The translations under genes were made by a program, and so were the position numbers. This document shows positions 7,431 to 17,729 of a DNA stretch of 64,000 nucleotides, piece after piece. Origin of the DNA: Yersinia aldovae ATCC 35236 (GTDB lineage: Bacteria; Pseudomonadota; Gammaproteobacteria; Enterobacterales; Enterobacteriaceae); the NCBI RefSeq assembly GCF_000173735.1, contig NZ_ACCB01000015.1, forward strand, positions 37,275 through 101,274, given 5' to 3'. Each line of letters opens with the position of its first letter. Position 1 is the stretch's first letter. The notes beneath the pieces were generated by a model. The model was not told the origin of the DNA, ran no database searches, and was given only the letters and a program-made list of their open reading frames with translations.

Positions 7431-9473
7431 ATGTCTGGTAAGAATAAAATCTTTAAAAAAACATTATTAGCATGTGCAATAACCACGACCCTTTCTGTAT
7501 TGGCCTTAAATGCTTTGGCTATGGAACATGATAACGGGGTTACCCATCAGCCGGTGGCGAATAACGCAATCGGTAATGATTCCGCCAAAAAAGCCCATGA
7601 CGCTGATGTCATTACCGTTACTGCGCCAACGTTCTCTCCACTCACCATCGTCACCTCACCTAAAACGCCCCGTCAACCCGTGCCTGCGAGTGATGGTGCT
7701 GACTATCTGAAAACCATTCCCGGTTTTTCGCAAATCCGCAATGGCGGAACTAATGGTGATGTGGTTTTCCGTGGCATGTTTGGTTCGCGCATAAAGATTC
7801 TGACGGATGGGGCTGAAACGCTGGGAACATGCCCATCACGGATGGATGCGCCTACGTCGTATATTTCACCAGAGAGTTTTGATCTGCTAACGGTAGTCAA
7901 AGGGCCACAATCTGTACTGTGGGGGCCGGGAGCGTCTGCGGGAACCATTTTGTTTGAGCGTGAACAACCCCATTTTGCCGACGCGGGTATCAAAGGAAAT
8001 GCCAGTTTACTGGTGGGTTCTAATGGCCGCTGGGATAAAAACATTGATGCCAGCTTGGGCAACGAGCAAGGCTATTTGCGTATGATGGGGAATCAGTCTC
8101 AAGCCGGAGATTATAAAGACGGTGATGGTACACGGGTGCCATCGAAATGGGACAAATGGAATGCCGATATGGCACTGGGCTGGACACCGGATGCGGATAC
8201 TTTGTTTGAGCTAACGGCGGGTCAGGGTGATGGTAAAGCAAAATATGCCGCACGGGGCATGGACGGTTCTCAATTCTTGCGGGAAAGTTTGGGTGGTCGC
8301 TTTGAAAAAACCAATATTGGTGACGTGCTGGATAAAATCGAAGCGAAAGTTTATTACAACTACGTCAATCATATTATGGATAACCACACGTTACGTACCC
8401 CGCCGATGATGGCAATGACCAGTAATCTGGACCGGCGCACAATGGGGGGCCGGGTTATGGGGACCTGGTTGTGGGAAGACATTAAACTGGAGGCGGGAAC
8501 AGACCTGCAAACCAACACGCACCGTAAAAATAAACAAGGCAATTGGAGTAAAAATGCCCGCTTCGATAATTATGGCATGTTCGGTGAGTTGACCTGGGCT
8601 GCCAGCGAGCAAGATAAACTGATTACCGGTGCCCGTATTGACCATCACCACGTCACAAATTACACCCGTGCCGATGAACCGACACGCTCAGCTACGCTGC
8701 CTGCCGGTTTCATGCGTTTTGAACATAATCTGGCTGACCTGCCTGTCATGTGGTACGCCGGATTGGGCCATACTGAGCGTTTTCCTGATTACTGGGAGCT
8801 GTTTTCACCGAAAGTTGGGCCTACCGGGTTCGGCAGTGCTTTTGAGGGCGTCGCCAGTGAGAAAACCACTCAGCTTGATATCGGTACCCAATATAGTGGC
8901 GAGCAGCTAAATGGTTGGATATCGGCTTATTTGGGCCGGGTTAACGATTTTATTCTGTTCAAGTATGACCCGAAAAACCTGCGTATCAGTCAGGCGGAAA
9001 ATATCAATGCCACCATCATGGGAGCAGAGATGGGGGCCGGGTATGCGTTCAGTGACCATTGGAAAACCGATGCCAGTGTGGCTTATGCCTGGGGGGAAAA
9101 TACCAGTAACAACCGCCCCTTGCCGCAAATCCCCCCACTGGAAGCACGCTTGGGGCTGACCTATGAAACCGGCAGTTGGAGCAGCACCGCACTATGGCGG
9201 CTGGTTAGTAGCCAGCATCGGGTTGCGATTAACGAGGGGAATGTGGTTGGCAAAGACTTTGCTGACAGTGCCGGTTTTGGCGTCCTGTCCGCTAATGTGG
9301 CCTACAAGTTGACCCAACAAGTGAAAATCAGTAGCGGCGTGGATAATTTGCTGAATAAAGCTTACAGCGAGCACCTCAACCTAGCGGGTAACAGCGGATT
9401 TGGTTATTCCACCAATACCGCAGTGAACGAGCCGGGCCGTACCTTTTGGGCAAAACTGAATGTGACGTTCTAA
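7431..9473 (+). CDS. TonB-dependent outer-membrane copper receptor (OprC/NosA type)
   Basis: Outer-membrane beta-barrel receptor with signal peptide (about 1-30), plug domain (about 55-180; FRGMFGSRIKILTDG, VVKGPQSVLWGPGASAG) and a 22-strand-type barrel ending in the aromatic LNVTF. The copper ligands described for Pseudomonas OprC, CxxxM and HxM, are present as C134-PSR-M138 and H314-I-M316, with a constant offset of nine from the OprC numbering as I recall it (C143, M147, H323, M325). The chosen start (ATG 7431) has AAGGA six bases upstream; an in-frame GTG at 7404 is less likely. 680 residues. It likely imports copper with TonB energy and forms an operon with the DUF2946 gene. Confidence 0.92.
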   Translation: MSGKNKIFKKTLLACAITTTLSVLALNALAMEHDNGVTHQPVANNAIGNDSAKKAHDADVITVTAPTFSPLTIVTSPKTPRQPVPASDGADYLKTIPGFSQIRNGGTNGDVVFRGMFGSRIKILTDGAETLGTCPSRMDAPTSYISPESFDLLTVVKGPQSVLWGPGASAGTILFEREQPHFADAGIKGNASLLVGSNGRWDKNIDASLGNEQGYLRMMGNQSQAGDYKDGDGTRVPSKWDKWNADMALGWTPDADTLFELTAGQGDGKAKYAARGMDGSQFLRESLGGRFEKTNIGDVLDKIEAKVYYNYVNHIMDNHTLRTPPMMAMTSNLDRRTMGGRVMGTWLWEDIKLEAGTDLQTNTHRKNKQGNWSKNARFDNYGMFGELTWAASEQDKLITGARIDHHHVTNYTRADEPTRSATLPAGFMRFEHNLADLPVMWYAGLGHTERFPDYWELFSPKVGPTGFGSAFEGVASEKTTQLDIGTQYSGEQLNGWISAYLGRVNDFILFKYDPKNLRISQAENINATIMGAEMGAGYAFSDHWKTDASVAYAWGENTSNNRPLPQIPPLEARLGLTYETGSWSSTALWRLVSSQHRVAINEGNVVGKDFADSAGFGVLSANVAYKLTQQVKISSGVDNLLNKAYSEHLNLAGNSGFGYSTNTAVNEPGRTFWAKLNVTF

Positions 9474-9499
9474 TCGGAATTCCCGCGTGAAATTAGCTG

Positions 9500-9528
9500 G
9501 GTGGCAGGCATTGGCTTGCCACCTTTTT
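9500..9528 (+). terminator. Rho-independent terminator after the copper receptor
   Basis: GGTGGCA (9500-9506) pairs with TGCCACC (9517-9523), followed by TTTTT. It ends the copper-receptor transcript before the convergent LacI-family gene. Confidence 0.8.
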
Positions 9529-9545
9529 CAATGAATTACCGTTCG

Positions 9546-10532
9546 TTAAAGGCTCTTTTTAGGCGGCATAACCGAATTACGCATCACAATCGTGGGCGGG
9601 AAATTGGCGTTGGTAATCAGTGGGTTAATTAGCAGTCGGGTGGCGTATTGCGCCATTTCCACAATGGGGAAATGCAAACTGGTTAACGCCGGGCAAACAA
9701 ACGGGGCGCGTTCACCGCTGTCATAGCAGATCAGTGAGATATCTTGTGGCACTTGCAAATGGTGTTTGTTGATAGCCAGCAGCGCACCAATGGCCATTTC
9801 TTCGTTACAACAATAAATCGCTGTCGGCAGGCGGGGTTGTTGCAGGATTTCATCTGCTCGCTGGTAGCCACTTTCTAAATCATAAACGCCTTCCACACTG
9901 GCGACCGGTTCCAAACCGGCCAATTGCATGGCATCAATGAAACCCTGACGACGCAGCAAACTGGAATAGCGCTGGGCCGATCCGCTGATGCAGGCGATAT
10001 CGCGGTGACCCGCATCAATAAGCACCTGTGTTGCCATCTGGCTGGCACTGCGGTGATCGAAGGTGACACAGCGGGCTTCAAGACCCGGAACCAGCCGGTC
10101 AAGCAACACGAAGGGCCGATCTGCTGCGGCAAGTTGGCGCAATTTCTCATCACTGAGAAAACGCACATGCAAAATTAAGCCATCACAGCGCAAGTTATAC
10201 AGCCGCTGAATGGCCTGCCACTCCTTCTCGGCGTTATCTCGCCCCTGAGTCACCAGGAGCTGCTTACCCTGAGATTCAGTTTCTGTTTGCACAAAATCCA
10301 TCAACGCACCAAAAAATCCCCCCCGATAAGAGGTGGTCACCAGCCCCAGCGTATTGCTCTGGCTGGAGGCCAGCGCGCGTGCCGCAGGATTAGGGGTATA
10401 ACCCAGAACCGCGACGGCTTGCTCAACTTTCTCGCGGGTTGGCGTTTTGACATTGGTATCACCGTTGACCACGCGGGAAACCGTAGCACGGGAAACCCCG
10501 GCTAATGCCGCGACGTCTTCTAGTGTGACCAT
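9546..10532 (-). CDS. LacI-family transcriptional regulator
   Basis: DNA-binding repressor of the LacI/GalR family, 328-329 residues. The N-terminal helix-turn-helix and hinge (VTLEDVAALAGVSRATVSRVV ... NPAARALAS) are followed by a periplasmic-binding-protein-like sensor domain. The ATG at 10532 gives MVTLEDVA with GGAG seven bases upstream. The frame extends to 10583, but that extension lies in ERIC repeat sequence and is not family-like. It is immediately downstream of the GH4 gene on the same strand and is therefore the likely local repressor, acting at the palindrome at 12024-12043 (inference). Confidence 0.9.
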   Translation of the reverse strand: MVTLEDVAALAGVSRATVSRVVNGDTNVKTPTREKVEQAVAVLGYTPNPAARALASSQSNTLGLVTTSYRGGFFGALMDFVQTETESQGKQLLVTQGRDNAEKEWQAIQRLYNLRCDGLILHVRFLSDEKLRQLAAADRPFVLLDRLVPGLEARCVTFDHRSASQMATQVLIDAGHRDIACISGSAQRYSSLLRRQGFIDAMQLAGLEPVASVEGVYDLESGYQRADEILQQPRLPTAIYCCNEEMAIGALLAINKHHLQVPQDISLICYDSGERAPFVCPALTSLHFPIVEMAQYATRLLINPLITNANFPPTIVMRNSVMPPKKSL

Positions 10533-10555
10533 CATCTTGCTCCAATCCCCTTTGT

Positions 10556-10670
10556 GCCTGAAGACGCAGAGAGTTAGCTCCACTTACTCACCCGAGTCAC
10601 TTACTTGAGTAAGCTCATCGGGATTCATTCGTTTGCTACCTACCTGCGACTCCAATTACGTTGGGTATAA
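10556..10670. repeat. ERIC element between the GH4 gene and its LacI-family regulator
   Basis: Contains the ERIC core TCACCCGAGTCACTTACTTG / AGTAAGCTCATCGGGATTC and ends TTACGTTGGGTATAA. The first part is diverged. It lies within the predicted GH4-regulator transcript, so a folded ERIC RNA would separate the two cistrons. Confidence 0.8.
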
Positions 10671-10682
10671 AATGAGTTAATG

Positions 10683-11996
10683 TTACAAATCTTTGAACTG
10701 AGGCAGGTAAGGTTTGTTGACCAGTAGAACCTCTTCTAATAACGGCTGGGCAATGCTGGCATTACCGATCAGTGGGTTGGTCACTAATGCCAGCAAGGCG
10801 CTGCGACGGTCACCGTGCACCGCCGCTTCAATCGTCAAACGTTCATAGGCTTTCACTTGCTGAGTCAGTCCATGCATAGAAACCGGCAATGAGCCGAAGG
10901 TGAGCGGATGGGCACCCTGAGCATCAATAATGCAGTTAGTTTCTACCACAGAATTGTCAGATAATCCGCGAATCGCACCACGATTTGTTGTATTGACAAC
11001 TAATTGTGTACCCAAATTATTATGGATTGCGCGAATAAGCTCCAGTGCGACTTCAGAATAAAACGATCCACCGCGGAAACTGAGCTGCTCGGGTTTACTG
11101 TCCAGATGGGGATCAGCGTACAGTTCAAACAACGCCTTTTCTACCTGCATCACTTGTTCGGCCCGCGTCCCGCGCTCTGCGGCAGCCGCCATCTCTTCTG
11201 CCAGCATATCCTGAGTCTGGTAGAAATAGCGGTGATACGGGCAAGGAATCGCGCCCATAGCTCGCAGGAACTCCGGTGGCCAAGGAGCTTCCTTGATATT
11301 GTTCATGGTCAGTGAGGCACCATCACACAGCATATTCAGCACCGCGGCGGTGACATCTTTACCCTGCTGTAACACCTCATGCACCCATACCATATGGTTC
11401 AGCCCAGCAAAGCGCAGTTGGATATCTTCATAAGGCGCTTTTAGCAAATTAGCTATCATATGATGCATACTGATTGGGACATTACACAAACCAATGATTT
11501 TTGCTTTACTATAACGAGAAACGGCTTCGGTGACGATTCCGGCCGGATTAGTGAAGTTGATAATCCAGGCATCCGGTGCCAGTCGTTCGACTTTCGACGC
11601 GATATCCAGCATCACTGGAATAGTGCGCAGTGCTTTGGCAAAACCCCCCACCCCGGTTGTTTCCTGACCCAGCAGGTTGTATTTCAGCCCCAAGCGCTCA
11701 TCTGCCGCTCGTGCGGGTAACTGCCCAACCCGGAACTGCGTCAGCACAAAGCTGGCCCCTTCAATGGCGCTATCCAGCGAGAAGTGAACGCTGACATTAA
11801 CGTGTTCCAGCCCGTGGCGTGCCAGCATCCGGCGGGTGAGTGCGGCAATAATTTCTACTTTTTGACGGCCCAGTTCTACATCAGCCAGTGCCAATTCGGT
11901 GACCGGCAACTCATTGATCCGTTGAATCAGTCCATCAACCAACTCCGGTGTATAGCTACTGCCGCCACCAATAATGGCAATTTTAAAGGTTTTCAT
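10683..11996 (-). CDS. GH4 family 6-phospho-beta-glucosidase
   Basis: NAD- and divalent-metal-dependent glycosidase of family GH4 that cleaves phosphorylated beta-glucosides (cellobiose- or chitobiose-6-phosphate type) after PTS uptake. 437 residues. Visible family features: dinucleotide-binding [13 protein letters not shown] (8-20), INFTNPAG (146-153), the metal-binding cysteine in GLCNVP (C171) and GLNHM (H201). This resembles the CelF/ChbF/LicH branch; the exact sugar cannot be read from sequence. No PTS permease gene is adjacent, which is unusual for this enzyme class. The next gene on the strand is a LacI-family regulator. Confidence 0.92.
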   Translation of the reverse strand: MKTFKIAIIGGGSSYTPELVDGLIQRINELPVTELALADVELGRQKVEIIAALTRRMLARHGLEHVNVSVHFSLDSAIEGASFVLTQFRVGQLPARAADERLGLKYNLLGQETTGVGGFAKALRTIPVMLDIASKVERLAPDAWIINFTNPAGIVTEAVSRYSKAKIIGLCNVPISMHHMIANLLKAPYEDIQLRFAGLNHMVWVHEVLQQGKDVTAAVLNMLCDGASLTMNNIKEAPWPPEFLRAMGAIPCPYHRYFYQTQDMLAEEMAAAAERGTRAEQVMQVEKALFELYADPHLDSKPEQLSFRGGSFYSEVALELIRAIHNNLGTQLVVNTTNRGAIRGLSDNSVVETNCIIDAQGAHPLTFGSLPVSMHGLTQQVKAYERLTIEAAVHGDRRSALLALVTNPLIGNASIAQPLLEEVLLVNKPYLPQFKDL

Positions 11997-12023
11997 AACG
12001 TGGCCTCAAAAGGGATTAATTTA

Positions 12024-12043
12024 AAATGAGAGCGCTCTCATTT
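12024..12043. promoter_or_regulatory. Perfect 20-bp palindromic operator upstream of the GH4 gene
   Basis: AAATGAGAGC followed by its exact reverse complement, centred on GAGCGCTC, 28 bp before the GH4 start codon. A CG-centred palindrome of this type is the usual operator form for LacI/GalR-family regulators. The adjacent LacI-family gene is the obvious candidate binder. Confidence 0.8.
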
Positions 12044-12255
12044 GAGGGAGATTAACGAATGGTCAAAAACAAAATGCGATATTACTCACAAAAGCGGCAG
12101 TTTGGACGTCGGGGGATCAGCAAGACGTGATCCTGATTGCAGAATTCCACTGTTGCCTGGGATTGGGTGAATGCGTTAATTTGTCTAATGGGCGGTCTTG
12201 GGGCGGTTAATCGCCCGATATTATAAGATTTCGGTGAAAATGCGCATTCTGTTAC

Positions 12256-12270
12256 GTAAATATCGGTAAA
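12256..12270 (+). promoter_or_regulatory. CpxR box upstream of ppiA
   Basis: GTAAA-TATCG-GTAAA is an exact match to the CpxR consensus GTAAA-N5-GTAAA, about 80 bp before the ppiA start. E. coli ppiA is known to be activated by the Cpx envelope-stress system. A possible -10, TAGAAT (12298-12303), lies downstream with only a weak -35, as often seen in activated promoters. Confidence 0.75.
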
Positions 12271-12348
12271 TGGGTGGCATTGCGACGATCAGCTCTCTAG
12301 AATCAAAGCGCTTTTCCGTTGTTCGCATCCCACAGAAAGGAACCGTTA

Positions 12349-12918
12349 ATGTTCAAACGTACTCTAGTGACCTTCATTGCAATTTGTTCCCTCAGCGCCG
12401 TGGCACCTGCTGCTTTAGCTGCCAGTGAGCCTCATGTGTTGTTAACGACATCGGTTGGGAATATTGAGTTGGAACTCAATAGCCAGAAGGCCCCGGTTTC
12501 GACCCAGAATTTCGTTGATTATGTTAACAACGGTTATTACAACAACACTATTTTCCACCGTGTTATTCCAGGTTTTATGGTTCAGGGCGGCGGATTTACG
12601 GCTGACTTCAAACAAAAAACGGCTAAAACACCAATCAAAAATGAAGCGGATAATGGCCTGCGTAACCTGCGCGGCACCATCTCGATGGCCCGCACCGCCG
12701 ATAAAGACAGCGCCACCAGCCAGTTTTTCCTGAACGTGGCAGACAATGCTTTCCTCGATCACGGTCAGCGTGACTTCGGTTATGCCGTGTTCGGTAAAGT
12801 GGTTAAAGGGATGGATGTGGTAGAGAAAATTTCTCAGGTTCAGACCGAAAACGTTGGCCCGTACCAGAATGTGCCGGTTAAGCCGATCACCATCCTGTCA
12901 GCGAAAGTTTTACCTTAA
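12349..12918 (+). CDS. ppiA: Periplasmic peptidyl-prolyl cis-trans isomerase A (cyclophilin)
   Basis: Cyclophilin that catalyses proline isomerisation during protein folding in the periplasm. 189 residues. Signal peptide about 1-24 ending VAPAALAA, then the cyclophilin fold with [30 protein letters not shown] and [14 protein letters not shown] 12349 was chosen because AAAGGA lies seven bases upstream and translation begins with a classic signal sequence; an in-frame upstream start would add ten uncharged-signal residues with no ribosome-binding site. A CpxR box lies upstream and a hairpin follows. Confidence 0.97.
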   Translation: MFKRTLVTFIAICSLSAVAPAALAASEPHVLLTTSVGNIELELNSQKAPVSTQNFVDYVNNGYYNNTIFHRVIPGFMVQGGGFTADFKQKTAKTPIKNEADNGLRNLRGTISMARTADKDSATSQFFLNVADNAFLDHGQRDFGYAVFGKVVKGMDVVEKISQVQTENVGPYQNVPVKPITILSAKVLP

Positions 12919-12926
12919 TTACCCAG

Positions 12927-12957
12927 ACCAGCCTTCAATCCCCTGAAGGCTGGTTCC
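12927..12957 (+). terminator. Stem-loop after ppiA
   Basis: Eleven-base stem ACCAGCCTTCA / TGAAGGCTGGT (12927-12937 / 12944-12954) with a six-base loop. The following T-run is weak (TCCCTT), so it is a probable terminator rather than a strong one. Confidence 0.65.
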
Positions 12958-13053
12958 CTTATTGCTTAAATCCTGTTCCTGCCAGAAATTAATCCTTTTG
13001 TCCCAACCGCGTGCTTATAATCAAGTATCTGTCTCAGTTTGGGGTAACGGTTT

Positions 13054-14565
13054 ATGAGCGAAACATTACTTATCGCGAAGGCGCAGCCCGTACAGGATTT
13101 AGTGATTTTATCGGCACTGGCTAACCGACATGGCCTGATTACTGGTGCGACCGGCACGGGTAAAACGGTCACCTTACAAAAGATGGCCGAGCAATTCTCC
13201 CGCATTGGCGTGCCGGTATTTCTGGCGGATGTGAAAGGAGATTTATCCGGCATCGGTGCGGCAGGAGTTGAGTCGGAGAAGCTGCAAACACGACTGGCGG
13301 CCATTGGGGTTACTGACTGGCAGCCACAAGCATGTCCGATTGTGCCGTGGGATATTTTCGCTGAGAAGGGTCACCCGATCCGTGCCACCATTTCTGATCT
13401 TGGCCCGCTGCTGCTGGGGCGTCTGCTTGATCTAAATGACGTGCAAAGCGGCGTGTTGCAGTTGGTGTTCAAAATCGCCGATGACAACAACCTGCTGCTG
13501 CTCGATATGAAAGACTTGCGCGCTATCGTTCAGTATGTCGGGGACAATGCCAAGCAGTTCCGCACACAATACGGCAATATTACCCCCGCCTCGATAGGTG
13601 CTATCCAGCGCGGTCTGCTGCAATTGGAACAGCAGGGCGCAAATCAGTTCTTCGGTGAGCCGATGTTGGATATCCATGATTTAATGCAAACCGATAGTCA
13701 TGGGCAAGGTGTTATCAACTTACTGGCAGCGGATCGATTAATTAATCAGCCAAAACTGTATGCCGTTTTTTTACTGTGGCTGCTGGCTGAATTATTCGAA
13801 CAATTGCCAGAAGTGGGTGATATGGATAAACCTAAGCTGGTCTTTTTCTTTGATGAAGCCCATTTGCTGTTCAATGATGCGCCGGCGGCGCTGGTGGATA
13901 AAGTCGAGCAAGTGGTACGACTGATTCGCTCAAAAGGGGTCGGTATCTATTTCGTGACACAAAACCCGTTAGATATTCCAGATAATATTCTCGGCCAATT
14001 GGGTAATCGGGTGCAACACGCGCTGCGTGCCTTTACTCCACGGGATCAAAAAGCGGTTAAAGCGGCGGCCCAAACCATGCGCGCGAACCCGGCTTTCAGC
14101 GCCGAACAGGTGATTACCGAGTTGGGTGTGGGTGAAGCGTTGATCTCTTTTCTCGATGAGAAAGGGCGGCCGAATGTGGTTGAACGCGCTATGGTTATCG
14201 CTCCACAATCGAAAATGGGCGCATTGGATGCTGAGGCACGTAATCATGCCCTCAATCATTCACCGCTGTATGGCCGCTATGAAGAGATGGTGGATCGCGA
14301 GTCGGCTTACGAGAAATTGTCCGCAGGTGGCTCTTCCACCTTGGGCGATGCGGCTCCGGGCGGCGCGACAGCACCGCAGCAGCCTGAAACTCAGGGCGGC
14401 GGTTTAATGGATGGGCTGAATGATTTACTGTTTGGCTCCACTGGCCCACGGGGTGGCAAGCGGGATGGTATTGTCCAGACTGCGGCCAAAAGCATGGCGC
14501 GGGATTTGGGGCGGCAAATTTTGCGCGGCGTACTGGGTTCGATTACCGGTGGGCGCAAGCGTTAA
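13054..14565 (+). CDS. yjgR: HerA-like P-loop ATPase YjgR (DUF853)
   Basis: 503-residue cytoplasmic ATPase of the DUF853/YjgR group, related to the HerA/FtsK superfamily. Walker A GATGTGKT near 32-39 and Walker [12 protein letters not shown] near 265-275 are intact; a glutamine/glycine-rich linker precedes a basic C-terminal tail (GGKRDG, GGRKR). Biochemical role not established. In E. coli yjgR lies elsewhere on the chromosome, while here it occupies the ppiA-pabA interval that E. coli fills with fic. It is 19 bp upstream of pabA. Confidence 0.9.
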   Translation: MSETLLIAKAQPVQDLVILSALANRHGLITGATGTGKTVTLQKMAEQFSRIGVPVFLADVKGDLSGIGAAGVESEKLQTRLAAIGVTDWQPQACPIVPWDIFAEKGHPIRATISDLGPLLLGRLLDLNDVQSGVLQLVFKIADDNNLLLLDMKDLRAIVQYVGDNAKQFRTQYGNITPASIGAIQRGLLQLEQQGANQFFGEPMLDIHDLMQTDSHGQGVINLLAADRLINQPKLYAVFLLWLLAELFEQLPEVGDMDKPKLVFFFDEAHLLFNDAPAALVDKVEQVVRLIRSKGVGIYFVTQNPLDIPDNILGQLGNRVQHALRAFTPRDQKAVKAAAQTMRANPAFSAEQVITELGVGEALISFLDEKGRPNVVERAMVIAPQSKMGALDAEARNHALNHSPLYGRYEEMVDRESAYEKLSAGGSSTLGDAAPGGATAPQQPETQGGGLMDGLNDLLFGSTGPRGGKRDGIVQTAAKSMARDLGRQILRGVLGSITGGRKR

Positions 14566-14584
14566 CTTGATTCTTGGATATGAA

Positions 14585-15160
14585 ATGCTGTTATTGATCG
14601 ACAATTACGATTCATTTACCTACAACCTGTACCAGTATTTTTGTGAACTGGGTGCCGAAGTGGTGGTTAAGCGAAATGATGAACTGCAACTGGCTGATAT
14701 TGAAAGGTTAGCGCCATCCCATCTGGTTATCTCCCCCGGCCCTTGCACGCCGAATGAGGCTGGGATTTCTTTAGCGGCCATCCGCCATTTTGCGGATAAA
14801 TTACCCATTCTTGGTGTTTGCCTCGGCCATCAGGCGCTGGGGCAGGCATTTGGCGCGCGCGTAGTGCGGGCCAGGCAGGTGATGCACGGTAAAACCAGCG
14901 CTATTTGTCATCGTGGGCAGGGGGTGTTCCGTGGTCTTAATCTGCCGCTAACGGTTACCCGCTATCACTCTCTGGTGATTGCCGCTGACTCACTGCCCGA
15001 CTGCTTTGAGCTGACGGCATGGACGGAACAAGACGGTGTGATGGATGAAATCATGGGGGTCCGCCATCGCACCTTGCCATTGGAGGGAGTGCAGTTCCAT
15101 CCCGAAAGTATTCTTAGCGAACAAGGCCATCAATTATTAGATAATTTCCTTAAAAATTAA
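14585..15160 (+). CDS. pabA: Aminodeoxychorismate synthase component II (glutamine amidotransferase)
   Basis: Class I glutamine amidotransferase that supplies ammonia to PabB for p-aminobenzoate and folate synthesis. 191 residues from the ATG at 14585 ([14 protein letters not shown]). The catalytic triad is visible: C79 in GVCLGH and H172/E174 in FHPES; the SPGP motif is near residue 50. It could also be called TrpG-like, but the position directly before argD matches E. coli pabA. An upstream in-frame extension exists but overlaps yjgR and is not family-like. Confidence 0.95.
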   Translation: MLLLIDNYDSFTYNLYQYFCELGAEVVVKRNDELQLADIERLAPSHLVISPGPCTPNEAGISLAAIRHFADKLPILGVCLGHQALGQAFGARVVRARQVMHGKTSAICHRGQGVFRGLNLPLTVTRYHSLVIAADSLPDCFELTAWTEQDGVMDEIMGVRHRTLPLEGVQFHPESILSEQGHQLLDNFLKN

Positions 15161-15208
15161 AACGTTAGGTTGATTTCACTAATAAAATGATCTTTTTGTT
15201 TGCTTGAT

Positions 15209-15247
15209 TGTGACTTTTTATGCATATTTTGTGATTATATTTTCATA
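15209..15247 (+). promoter_or_regulatory. Tandem ARG boxes (ArgR operator) before argD
   Basis: TGACTTTTTATGCA (core 15211-15224) and TGATTATATTTTCA (core 15232-15245) each differ from the ARG-box core TGAAT-N4-ATTCA at two positions. They start 21 bp apart, so two 18-bp boxes are separated by 3 bp, the canonical geometry for an ArgR hexamer. Arginine repression of argD is established in E. coli. Confidence 0.75.
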
Positions 15248-15268
15248 TGCCAGCAATTGGCAGCTTAA

Positions 15269-16510
<1,242 letters not shown>

Positions 16511-16694
16511 ACAACATAATGGAGACGCTTTTTGCCGCTTGCCGAGGAAAAGCCTAACGCTGCCGTTGGACAGGGAACCCATGTTTGGCGGAGTGCATAA
16601 TTAACATCGGGTTTATAAATAATTTCAGAATGATAAATAAGCTGTTGCCAATTCATGCTGGCCTCAGGAATTTATGATTCACAACATGACAGAA

Positions 16695-16727
16695 AAAACC
16701 GGTGCCGATAGTCTCCGCACCGGTTTT
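16695..16727 (-). terminator. Rho-independent terminator of crp
   Basis: Eleven-base stem AAAACCGGTGC / GCACCGGTTTT (16695-16705 / 16717-16727), followed on the minus strand by further T residues. It lies eight bases beyond the crp stop codon. Confidence 0.9.
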
Positions 16728-16734
16728 ATGGGAA

Positions 16735-17367
16735 TTAACGAGTGCCGTAAACGACGATCGTTTTACCGTGCGCGGAGATCAGGTTTTGATCTTCGAGCAT
16801 TTTTAGTATCCGCCCCACAGTTTCGCGGGAGCAGCCAACTATTTGACCAATTTCCTGGCGGGTAATTTTAATCTGCATCCCATCTGGGTGGGTCATGGCA
16901 TCAGGTTGTTTTGCCAGATTAAGCAGTGTTTGTGCAATGCGCCCCGTTACATCAAGGAAAGCGAGGTTACCCACTTTCTCAGACGTTATCTGTAAGCGAT
17001 TCGCCATTTGTGAAGACAGGCGCATCAAGATATCTGGATTAACCTGAATCAATTGACGGAATTTTTTGTAAGAAATTTCAGCCACTTCACAGGCGGTTTT
17101 TGCTCTAACCCAGGCACTACGTTCTTGGCCTTCTTCAAATAATCCAAGCTCGCCGATGAAATCTCCCTGATTCAGATAGGAGAGAATCATCTCTTTACCT
17201 TCTTCATCTTTGATAAGCACCGCAACGGAGCCTTTCACGATGTAGTAAAGCGTTTCGGCCTTTTCACCTTGGTGAATTAGCGTACTTTTCGATGGATATT
17301 TGTGGATATGGCAATGAGACAGGAACCATTCGAGAGTCGGGTCTGTTTGTGGCTTGCCGAGAACCAT
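16735..17367 (-). CDS. crp: cAMP receptor protein (catabolite activator)
   Basis: Global cAMP-responsive transcription factor, 210 residues. The N-terminal cAMP-binding beta-roll ([37 protein letters not shown] with the cAMP-contacting E73, R83, S84) is followed by the dimerisation helix and the helix-turn-helix [19 protein letters not shown] near 169-187. It is nearly identical to E. coli CRP. Divergent from yhfA as in E. coli. I could not see a convincing CRP box in the upstream region. Confidence 0.99.
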   Translation of the reverse strand: MVLGKPQTDPTLEWFLSHCHIHKYPSKSTLIHQGEKAETLYYIVKGSVAVLIKDEEGKEMILSYLNQGDFIGELGLFEEGQERSAWVRAKTACEVAEISYKKFRQLIQVNPDILMRLSSQMANRLQITSEKVGNLAFLDVTGRIAQTLLNLAKQPDAMTHPDGMQIKITRQEIGQIVGCSRETVGRILKMLEDQNLISAHGKTIVVYGTR

Positions 17368-17729
17368 TCGCTGTTATCCTCTGTTGTTATCGCTGCCTAA
17401 CTTAACAGGGCTCAGAGTTCCCTGTACGGCGTGCTTATAAAATACACGTTCTTTATATCCGACAACTTAGAATCTATCGGGTATAGCATATTAATTTGCT
17501 CAACTGCCGAAAGGTATAGCCAAGATACGTACCGGATAGAAACCCTTCACTGAGTATTGGAAGCTACCCTATTTAATGCTAGAAGCATCACTTTCGACCC
17601 TGTTTGTAGCACAGGATGAGGCCAGTGTCTTGTGTTGTATCGCTTCAGCATGATGAACATCGGGTTACATTGCCAGTTTATAAATGAAAGGGTAGTCTGA
17701 AGCGGAAAATTTAACCGGGAGTATGCGTT
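17368..17729. other. Divergent crp / yhfA promoter region
   Basis: 362 bp without a gene. In E. coli this interval holds overlapping divergent promoters and CRP autoregulation sites. I see AT-rich candidate -10 elements (for example TATGCT on the minus strand near 17484) but no clear TGTGA-N6-TCACA palindrome, so I assign only promoter space. Confidence 0.5.

Noticed and set aside
17368..17729. CRP autoregulatory site at crp
   Set aside because: Expected from E. coli, but I could not find a TGTGA-N6-TCACA match that I would defend.
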